Source of the DNA: Dechloromonas sp.
GTDB lineage: Bacteria > Pseudomonadota > Gammaproteobacteria > Burkholderiales > Rhodocyclaceae
Length of the DNA stretch: 11,528 nt
Assembly: GCA_017302355.1 (NCBI GenBank)
Contig: JAFLDQ010000107.1
Coordinates: forward strand, 1-11,528
Direction: 5' to 3'
Below the pieces are notes generated by a model. That model had not been told where the DNA came from, made no database searches, and was given only the letters and a program-made list of their open reading frames with translations. Every line of letters begins with the position of its first letter. Positions within the stretch are counted from its first letter, which is position 1. A program made the position numbers and the translations under genes. Below, piece by piece: positions 6,689 to 11,528 of this stretch.

Positions 6689-7470
6689 GAACCGATCAGC
6701 CCCTGCGTCGGCGAGCTAGGGTCGGCCGAATAGAACTTGCGCGGCATGCGCCCGGCAAGGAAGGCCTCGCGGCCGGCCTCGACCGCCTTCTTCATCGCGC
6801 TCGCCATCAGCACCGGCTTGCCGGCGGCGGCGATCGCGGTGTTCATCAGCACGCCGTCGCAGCCCAGCTCCATCGCAATGGCAGCGTCCGACGCGGTGCC
6901 CACGCCGGCATCGACCAGCACCGGCACTTTCGCGTTATCGATGATCAGGCGCAGGTTCCACGGGTTGAGGATGCCCATGCCGGAGCCGATCAGCGAGGCG
7001 AGCGGCATCACCGCGACGCAACCGATCTCTTCGAGCATCTTCGCCTGGATGGGGTCGTCGGCGCAGTAGACCATGACGTCGAAGCCGTCCTTCACCAGCG
7101 TCTCGGCCGCCTTCAGCGTCTCGGGCATGTTGGGGAACAGACTCTTCGGGTCGCCCAGCACCTCGAGCTTCACCAGCGCATGGCCGTCCAACAGCTCGCG
7201 CGCCAGGCGCAGCGTGCGCACCGCATCGTCGGCGGTGTAGCAGCCGGCGGTGTTGGGCAGGATGGTGAATTTCTCCGGCGGCAGCGCGTCGAGCAGGTTG
7301 GGCTCGCCCGGGTTCTGGCCGATGTTGGTGCGGCGGATGGCGACGGTGACGATCTCGGCACCGCTGGCGTCGATCGCCTCGCGCGTTTCGGCGAAGTCCT
7401 TGTACTTGCCGGTGCCGACGAGCAGTCGCGAGTTATAGGACTTGCCGGCGATGACGAGGGGGTCGTTCAT
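6685..7470 (-). CDS. thiG: Thiazole synthase
   Basis: ThiG condenses 1-deoxyxylulose 5-phosphate, dehydroglycine and the ThiS thiocarboxylate into the thiazole phosphate of thiamine. The 261-residue TIM barrel contains the Schiff-base Lys in LVKLEVLGD (Lys101), TVAIRR (42-47), LPNTAGC (71-77) and the phosphate-binding region [22 protein letters not shown] placed the start at ATG 7470 ([10 protein letters not shown]), where homology begins and the length matches the family (about 255-265). An in-frame ATG at 7515 adds 15 non-conserved residues and remains possible, since neither start has a strong ribosome site. It follows thiS after 95 bp that contain a palindrome. Its stop overlaps trmB. Confidence 0.95.
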   Translation of the reverse strand: MNDPLVIAGKSYNSRLLVGTGKYKDFAETREAIDASGAEIVTVAIRRTNIGQNPGEPNLLDALPPEKFTILPNTAGCYTADDAVRTLRLARELLDGHALVKLEVLGDPKSLFPNMPETLKAAETLVKDGFDVMVYCADDPIQAKMLEEIGCVAVMPLASLIGSGMGILNPWNLRLIIDNAKVPVLVDAGVGTASDAAIAMELGCDGVLMNTAIAAAGKPVLMASAMKKAVEAGREAFLAGRMPRKFYSADPSSPTQGLIGS

Positions 7471-7531
7471 GGTGGGGACCTGGAAAAGAAAGTTCTGACT
7501 TGTGGGCACGGACAATTCGCGGCGGGGAACC

Positions 7532-7559
7532 CGCCTCCCTCCCCTTCAAGGGGGAGGCG
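7532..7559. repeat. G/C-rich palindromic element between thiS and thiG
   Basis: CGCCTCCCTCCCCTT (7532-7546) is followed one base later by AAGGGGGAGGCG (7548-7559). The arms are complementary apart from a 3-nt bulge and give a strong hairpin on either strand. It has no following T run, so it is not a classic intrinsic terminator. Palindromes of this CCTCCCC/GGGGAGG type are frequent intergenic repeats in high-G+C proteobacteria. It could tune thiG relative to thiS by mRNA processing or stability. Confidence 0.6.
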
Positions 7560-7565
7560 CCGGAT

Positions 7566-7769
7566 CTATCCGCCACCCACCGCAACGACGATTTCGAGCC
7601 TGTCGCCGTCGGCAAGTTGCACCTCGGCATGGCGCGCCTTGGGCACGATCTCGCCGTTGCGCTCGACCGCGAGGCGCTTGCCGGCGAGGCCGCGCGCCTC
7701 GAGCAGCGCGCGCACGGTGAGACCGGATTGCAGGGATTCGGACTGGCCGTTGAGGGTGACCTGGATCAT
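7566..7769 (-). CDS. thiS: Sulfur carrier protein ThiS
   Basis: ThiS is a ubiquitin-like small protein whose C-terminal glycine is adenylated (by ThiF or MoeB-type enzymes) and converted to a thiocarboxylate, the sulfur donor for ThiG. The 67 residues begin MIQVTLNGQ, contain the beta-grasp pattern with [10 protein letters not shown] in the middle, and end EIVVAVGGG, supplying the essential terminal Gly-Gly. Length is typical (about 65-70). It is the first gene of the minus-strand unit and is divergent from metX. No thi-box (TPP riboswitch) sequence is visible in its upstream region, and the ribosome site is weak. Confidence 0.93.
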   Translation of the reverse strand: MIQVTLNGQSESLQSGLTVRALLEARGLAGKRLAVERNGEIVPKARHAEVQLADGDRLEIVVAVGGG

Positions 7770-7825
7770 GGCGATGCGAAGCCGCAGCAGCAGACGGAAG
7801 GCTGAAATCTTAACATGCGCCGGGT

Positions 7826-7854
7826 TTGACTTTTCCCGGGCACGGCGCTACTTT
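7826..7854 (+). promoter_or_regulatory. Candidate metX promoter
   Basis: TTGACT (7826-7831, five of six of the -35) and TACTTT (7849-7854, three of six of the -10) are separated by 17 bp. Transcription would start at about 7861, directly ahead of the SAM-II riboswitch, which begins at about 7862. The position supports the call more than the -10 match does. Confidence 0.5.
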
Positions 7855-7861
7855 CCAGCCA

Positions 7862-7920
7862 TAGCGCCGATTTGAACCAACAGCTTGCGGGCGCTCAATA
7901 AATCCGGCTAAAGCGAGGGC
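7862..7920 (+). promoter_or_regulatory. SAM-II (SAM-alpha) riboswitch upstream of metX
   Basis: This is an RNA pseudoknot that binds S-adenosylmethionine and switches off methionine synthesis. P1 pairs AGCGCC (7863-7868) with GGCGCT (7890-7895). The conserved loop strings follow the family consensus: GATTTGAACC (7869-7878), GCTTGC (7883-7888), AATAAAT after P1 (7898-7904) and GCTAAA (7907-7912). A candidate second helix joins GCTT (7883-7886) to AAGC (7911-7914), with CC (7877-7878) facing GGG (7917-7919), as in an H-type pseudoknot. It sits between a candidate promoter and metX, the expected target, with an intrinsic terminator right after it. The call is from recalled consensus, not a covariance-model search. 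Confidence 0.85.
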
Positions 7921-7921
7921 G

Positions 7922-7960
7922 ACCCAGTCCGCGTTTATAGCCGGCTGGGTTTTTCGTTTT
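7922..7960 (+). terminator. Intrinsic terminator in the metX leader (riboswitch expression platform)
   Basis: ACCCAG (7922-7927) pairs perfectly with CTGGGT (7945-7950), with possible extra CCG/CGG pairing inside the loop. T5 (7950-7954) follows, then CG and T4 (7957-7960). The hairpin starts 2 nt after the SAM-II element and the T run ends 3 nt before the metX ATG. With ligand bound, the pseudoknot could favour termination. I could not trace a clear antiterminator by eye, so the coupling is inferred from layout. Confidence 0.75.
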
Positions 7961-7963
7961 CAG

Positions 7964-9100
7964 ATGGCGATCATGATCCAACCTCAATCCGTCGGCATCG
8001 TCGTGCCGCAGAAGGCGCGCTTCACCGAGCCGCTGCCACTGCGCAGCGGCGGCACGCTGGACGACTACGAGCTGGTGTACGAGACCTACGGCACGCTCAA
8101 CGCGACGCGCAGCAACGCGGTGCTGGTGTGCCACGCGCTGTCGGGCTCGCACCATGTCGCCGGCACCTACGCCGGCGACGCGGGCAGCACCGGCTGGTGG
8201 GACAACCTCGTCGGCCCGGGCAAGCCGCTCGACACGCGCAAGTTCTTCGTCATCGGCGTCAACAATCTTGGCAGCTGCTACGGTTCGTCCGGTCCCAGCA
8301 CGGTGAATCCGGCCACCGGCAAGCTGTGGGGGGCGGATTTTCCCTTCGTCACCGTCGAGGACTGGGTCGAATCCCAGGCACGGCTGGCCGACCGCCTCGG
8401 CATCGAGCGCTTCGCCGCGGTGATCGGCGGCAGCCTGGGCGGCATGCAGGCACTGTCGTGGACGCTGCAGTACCCGGAGCGCGTCGGCCATGCCGCGGTG
8501 ATCGCCTCGGCGCCCAAGCTCACTGCGCAGAACATCGCCTTCAACGAGGTGGCGCGCCAGGCCATCCTCACCGACCCCGATTTCCACGGCGGGCACTATT
8601 ACGAGCATGGCGTGGTGCCGGCGCGCGGCCTCAAGCTGGCGCGCATGGTGGGCCACATCACCTACCTCTCCGATGACGCGATGGCGGAGAAGTTCGGCCG
8701 CAGCCTGCGCCACGGCAAGGCGGTGTACAGCTACGACGTCGAGTTCGAGATCGAGTCCTACCTGCGCTACCAGGGCGACAAGTTCGCCGGCTTCTTCGAT
8801 GCCAACACCTATCTGCTGACGACGAAGGCACTGGATTACTACGACCCGGCATTCGAGCACGGCGGCAACCTGAACGCGGCGCTGGCGCGCGCCACCGCGA
8901 ACTTCCTGGTGGTGTCGTTTTCCACCGATTGGCGTTTCGCCCCGGAGCGTTCGCGCGAGATCGTGTATGCGCTGCTGCACAACCGGCGCAACGTCAGCTA
9001 CGCGGAGATCGACAGCGCCGCCGGCCACGACTCCTTCCTGCTCGACGATGCGCGCTACCACGCGCTCCTCGGCGCCTGGTTCGACCGCATCGAGGTTTGA
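7964..9100 (+). CDS. metX: Homoserine O-acyltransferase (acetyl or succinyl)
   Basis: MetX, an alpha/beta hydrolase, acylates L-homoserine from an acyl-CoA, the first committed step of methionine synthesis. The 378 residues include the oxyanion region [11 protein letters not shown] (57-67) and [17 protein letters not shown] (100-116). The nucleophile elbow [11 protein letters not shown] holds Ser157, the catalytic Asp is Asp322 in [10 protein letters not shown], and His355 is in AAGHDSFLL. All three triad residues are present and length is standard. Many proteobacterial MetX proteins use succinyl-CoA, and I cannot decide the donor from sequence. The start is ATG 7964; ATG 7973 is an alternative. 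Neither has a Shine-Dalgarno site, because the terminator U tract occupies that position. Control by the upstream SAM-II element and terminator is strongly suggested. metW follows after 83 bp. Confidence 0.95.
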   Translation: MAIMIQPQSVGIVVPQKARFTEPLPLRSGGTLDDYELVYETYGTLNATRSNAVLVCHALSGSHHVAGTYAGDAGSTGWWDNLVGPGKPLDTRKFFVIGVNNLGSCYGSSGPSTVNPATGKLWGADFPFVTVEDWVESQARLADRLGIERFAAVIGGSLGGMQALSWTLQYPERVGHAAVIASAPKLTAQNIAFNEVARQAILTDPDFHGGHYYEHGVVPARGLKLARMVGHITYLSDDAMAEKFGRSLRHGKAVYSYDVEFEIESYLRYQGDKFAGFFDANTYLLTTKALDYYDPAFEHGGNLNAALARATANFLVVSFSTDWRFAPERSREIVYALLHNRRNVSYAEIDSAAGHDSFLLDDARYHALLGAWFDRIEV

Positions 9101-9108
9101 AATGTTAC

Positions 9109-9148
9109 GACCCCCACGCTCACTGCGTTCGCTGCCCCCCACGGGGGC
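9109..9148. repeat. Betaproteobacterial-type intergenic palindrome between metX and metW
   Basis: The spacer contains GACCCCCACGCTCACTGCG followed by TTCGCTGCCCCCCACGGGGGC. It ends in a perfect 6-bp stem, GCCCCC (9134-9139) with GGGGGC (9143-9148), around a CAC loop. From general knowledge, this CCCCCACGCTCACT..TTCGCTGCCCCCC..GGGGGC string resembles a dispersed intergenic element common in Comamonadaceae and Rhodocyclales genomes. No T run follows. It separates metX from metW, which otherwise form one unit. Confidence 0.65.
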
Positions 9149-9183
9149 GTCAGTACTTTTGAGACGGCTCGGCACATACTGAA

Positions 9184-9774
9184 ATGACCTCCTACCGTTA
9201 CGACTACGAAGTGATCACGCAGTGGATCGAGCCAGGCGAGAAGGTGCTCGACCTGGGCTGCGGCGACGGTGACTTGCTGAAGCACCTGATGCAGGTGCGC
9301 CAGGTGCAGGGCTACGGGGTCGAGAACGACCCCGACAAGTTGCTGGCGAGCGTGAGGAGCGGGGTCAACGTGATCCAGATGGATCTGGAGAAGGGCCTCG
9401 TCGGTCTCGAGGACGGCTTCTTCGATCACGTCATCATGAGCCTGTCGCTGCAGGCGATGCAGAACACGCAGGGCATCCTGCGCGAGATGTTGCGCGTGGG
9501 CCGCGAGGCGGTGGTGAGCTTCCCCAACTTCGGCTACTGGCGCCACCGCCAGAGCATCCTCAACGGCCGCATGCCGGTGTCGGAGAGCCTGCCGCACCAG
9601 TGGTACAACACGCCCAACGTGCGCTTCTTCACCATCGCCGACTTCGACGCCCTGTGCGAGATGAACGGCATCGCGGTGCACGAGCGCCTGGCCTTCGACG
9701 AGGGCAAGCTGGTGCTGGAGGAGCCGAACTTTCTCGCCAGCGTGGCGGTGTATCGGCTGGGACGCATCAGCTGA
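9184..9774 (+). CDS. metW: Methionine biosynthesis protein MetW (class I methyltransferase-like)
   Basis: MetW is a partner of MetX in many proteobacteria and is needed for methionine synthesis in some; its biochemical role is less settled. The 196 residues match the family length. The fold is SAM-dependent methyltransferase-like: VLDLGCGDGDLL (21-32), GVENDP (45-50), then MSLSLQAMQN (near 89-98) and the MetW-specific FPNFGYWRHRQSILNGRMP. PHQWYNTPNVRFFT follows, where related O-methyltransferases have substrate-facing residues. The start is ATG 9184, with no strong ribosome site. It is co-directional with metX across a palindromic spacer, so it is probably on the same SAM-regulated transcript. 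Confidence 0.95.
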   Translation: MTSYRYDYEVITQWIEPGEKVLDLGCGDGDLLKHLMQVRQVQGYGVENDPDKLLASVRSGVNVIQMDLEKGLVGLEDGFFDHVIMSLSLQAMQNTQGILREMLRVGREAVVSFPNFGYWRHRQSILNGRMPVSESLPHQWYNTPNVRFFTIADFDALCEMNGIAVHERLAFDEGKLVLEEPNFLASVAVYRLGRIS

Positions 9775-9868
9775 TTCACTCACGGCGGCTCGTCGTCGCG
9801 CATGCCCGGGCGTCGCTGCGCCTATAGTGAATCGTGAGATGTAATCGCACGCCTCACGGCTCAAGGAG
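9773..9868 (+). promoter_or_regulatory. Leader of the membrane-protein gene: inverted repeats, -10-like box and ribosome site
   Basis: GATTCACT (9773-9780, overlapping the metW stop) and AGTGAATC (9826-9833) are perfect inverted repeats 45 bp apart. CGTGAG (9833-9838) and CTCACG (9853-9858) form a second pair. TATAGT (9823-9828) matches five of six of the -10 consensus, but no convincing -35 lies 16-18 bp upstream. AAGGAG (9863-9868) is a strong ribosome site 6 nt before ATG 9875. A separate promoter or operator is inferred. Confidence 0.4.
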
Positions 9869-9874
9869 CCCTTC

Positions 9875-11528
9875 ATGGCCGACGCGAGCGGCGCAACCCT
9901 GATCACCACCGGCATGCTGCCCTTCGTCGTGCTGCTGAGCGCAGTGCTGACGGTGCCGGTGTCGGTGGCGCTGCTGGCGCTGTACCGGCGGGCAGTGCTG
10001 CGCTCGATGGCGGCGGCCGGCTCGGCCGCGGCACGGGAGCCTGTTCGCCCCAGTCCCCGCGTACCGCCGCCGGCGGCCGAGCTGCAGTTGCAGGCGGTGT
10101 CGCCGGAAGCGCGTGCCTCGACGCCGGCGCTCGCCGCGGCCGGGCACTCGCTGCGAAAGGCGGTTGCGGTGTATGTGGGCGCCGGCCTCGTGTATGCGCT
10201 GGTCCTCGGCGGCACATGGATGCTCCTCGCGCGCGACAGCGGCTTTCCGCTGTTGCGTTTCCTGTGGCTGTTGTCGTGCTACGCGTGGCCCACGGTGCTG
10301 GCCGTCGGTCTGATCGCGGCGGTCACGCGGCGCCAGCGGCTGCAGTTGGGCGGACTCTATTTTTCACTGCTGCTGGCGCTCGCCGTCGCCGGGGTGGCGC
10401 GCAACGCCGAGCTCAGCCTCGGCCAGCTGGCAGGATTCTGGCTGCTCACCAACGCGCCGGCTACCGTGCTGCTGCTCGCCTTCCTGCAGCGCCGGGTGCG
10501 TGCAGTGGGGCCGCTGATCCTGGCCTTCATGGTGGTGGCGATCACCGGCTCGCAGCTTGCCGTCAGCCTTGTGAGCCGCAGCGACGCCGCGGTCGGCGCG
10601 GCGGTGGGGGCGGGCGGAGCGTTCGGGCTGGGCGGCACCGGCACCTTCTTCGCCATCATGGCGCTGGGGGCGGTGATCGCCGCGATCGCCGGCTGGAAGT
10701 GGCTGCAATGGCTGGGACGCCGTCACCGCGAGCGCCGCACCAGCGACCAGGCGCTGACCCTGGACGCGATGTGGCTGCTGTTCGGCGTGGTGCAGACGAT
10801 CGGCTTCGCCTTCGAGGGCATTTTGTGGGTGCTTGCGGGCCTCGTTGCCTTCGCCGCCTACAAGCTGGCGGCACGGCTGGGTTTCGCGCTTGCCGGCCTG
10901 GGCCGTGCGGCGGGGAAGGAGCCGTCGTTGCTACTGCTGCGGGTGTTCGCCCTCGGGACGCGCAGCGAACGGCTGTTCGATGCGCTGACCAAGCACTGGC
11001 TGCGCGCCGGAGACATCAGCCTGATCGCCGGTCCCGACCTCGCCACGACGACGGTGGAGCCGCACGAATTCCTCGATTTCGTCGGTGGCCACCTGTCACG
11101 CCAGTTCGTGCGCGACGAGGCCGATCTGGCGCGGCGCTTCGCCGAGCGGGCGCTGGGCCCCGACCCGGACGGCCGCCACAGGGTGAATGAGTTCTTCTGC
11201 CACGCCGACACCTGGCAGCCAGCGATGCGTCGCCTGGCGGCGAGCGCCGACGCGGTGCTGATGGATCTGCGCAGTTTTTCGCCGGCCAATCAGGGCTGCC
11301 AGTACGAGCTGCAGCAGTTGCTCGACATCGTGCCGCTGGCGCGCACGGTGTTCCTGATCGACCCCACGACCGACCGCGCCTTTTTCGAGGCGACGCTTCG
11401 CCGCCTGTGGCAGATGGTTGCCGCCGAGAGCCCGAACCGCAGCTTGCCGAGTGCCCGCGTGGCCGTGCTGACCGCCGACGGCGGCGGCGAATTCGAGCTC
11501 GCGCCTTTGCTCGCCCTGCTCCACACCG
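9875..11528 (+). CDS. Multi-pass membrane protein with a cytosolic C-terminal domain of unknown type (3' end outside window)
   Basis: I do not recognise the family. The 551 codons present begin at ATG 9875 behind AAGGAG. One hydrophobic segment (about 14-37) is followed by an Ala/Pro-rich linker (about 45-92). About seven more membrane segments follow (near 96-118, 127-150, 159-175, 186-204, 211-233, 253-278 and 299-332). After a basic turn comes a soluble region from about 349: SLLLLRVFALGTRSERLFDAL, then ISLIAGPDLATTT (381-393), a charged helix with RFAERALGPDPDGRHRVNEF (420s-440) and SADAVLMDLRSFSPANQG (457-474). It then has an acidic/Gln-rich helix and TVFLIDPTTD (491-500). The alternating strand-helix pattern with an acidic residue after strands (VLMDLR, VFLID) suggests a Rossmann-like or TIR/SLOG-like alpha/beta fold, but that is a guess. 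It is one large frame; the antisense and +1 ORFs here are shadows. The protein continues past 11528. Confidence 0.85.
   Translation, partial: MADASGATLITTGMLPFVVLLSAVLTVPVSVALLALYRRAVLRSMAAAGSAAAREPVRPSPRVPPPAAELQLQAVSPEARASTPALAAAGHSLRKAVAVYVGAGLVYALVLGGTWMLLARDSGFPLLRFLWLLSCYAWPTVLAVGLIAAVTRRQRLQLGGLYFSLLLALAVAGVARNAELSLGQLAGFWLLTNAPATVLLLAFLQRRVRAVGPLILAFMVVAITGSQLAVSLVSRSDAAVGAAVGAGGAFGLGGTGTFFAIMALGAVIAAIAGWKWLQWLGRRHRERRTSDQALTLDAMWLLFGVVQTIGFAFEGILWVLAGLVAFAAYKLAARLGFALAGLGRAAGKEPSLLLLRVFALGTRSERLFDALTKHWLRAGDISLIAGPDLATTTVEPHEFLDFVGGHLSRQFVRDEADLARRFAERALGPDPDGRHRVNEFFCHADTWQPAMRRLAASADAVLMDLRSFSPANQGCQYELQQLLDIVPLARTVFLIDPTTDRAFFEATLRRLWQMVAAESPNRSLPSARVAVLTADGGGEFELAPLLALLHT

Noticed and set aside
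7770..7860. Possible TPP riboswitch upstream of thiS
   Set aside because: The minus strand upstream of thiS shows neither the CUGAGA nor the ACCUGA thi-box strings.
7895..9175. 426-codon minus-strand ORF
   Set aside because: It is antisense to metX, crosses the riboswitch and the intergenic repeat, and has no recognisable domain.
9055..10215. 386-codon minus-strand ORF
   Set aside because: It lies opposite metW and both flanking spacers and has no domain pattern; a high-G+C shadow.
10216..11190. 324-codon plus-strand ORF
   Set aside because: It is a shifted frame inside the membrane-protein gene. Its product is Arg/Ala/Gly-rich with no hydrophobic pattern, while the other frame has clear membrane segments and a strong ribosome site.

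Overview
The window reads as betaproteobacterial DNA, probably Rhodocyclales-like. The left end has the conserved replication-origin order dnaA / rpmH-rnpA-yidD-yidC with a consensus DnaA box. The right end has thiS-thiG-trmB running opposite metX-metW. No gene is diagnostic at genus level. There are no tRNA or rRNA genes, CRISPR arrays or insertion sequences.

Layout. Positions 1-1095 (minus) hold the 5' part of dnaA, which runs off the left edge. A 236-bp origin-type spacer with a DnaA box and the rpmH promoter follows. Then come rpmH, rnpA, yidD and the first ~306 codons of yidC, all on the plus strand. Near 3004-3020 the YidC homology stops inside its periplasmic domain, and another reading frame begins to encode the C-terminal alkyl-acceptor part of an Ada/Ogt methyltransferase. 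The whole YidC insertase domain, and mnmE which usually follows, are absent. Hand-counted G+C steps from 182/300 (2401-2700) to 216/300 (3121-3420) and 218/300 (4801-5100). The simplest reading is that two unrelated loci, perhaps from two organisms, are joined here by chimeric assembly; a real rearrangement is less likely because yidC is normally essential.

Right of the junction, a tightly packed minus-strand unit reads thiS - thiG - trmB - sppA - PEBP-family gene, and the last of these converges on the ada fragment. Divergent from thiS is metX, with a complete regulatory leader: a candidate promoter, a SAM-II (SAM-alpha) riboswitch and an intrinsic terminator ending just before the start codon. 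This is a clear S-adenosylmethionine-sensing attenuator for methionine synthesis. metW follows after a G/C-rich palindromic intergenic element. The window ends in a large multi-pass membrane protein with a cytosolic C-terminal domain of a type I do not recognise.

Main points for a second look: the yidC/ada junction; the SAM-II-terminator leader of metX; rnpA, which has no ATG/GTG/TTG in frame ahead of its conserved N-terminus, whose frame stays open through all of rpmH, and whose first codons form a terminator-like hairpin; and the unknown membrane protein.
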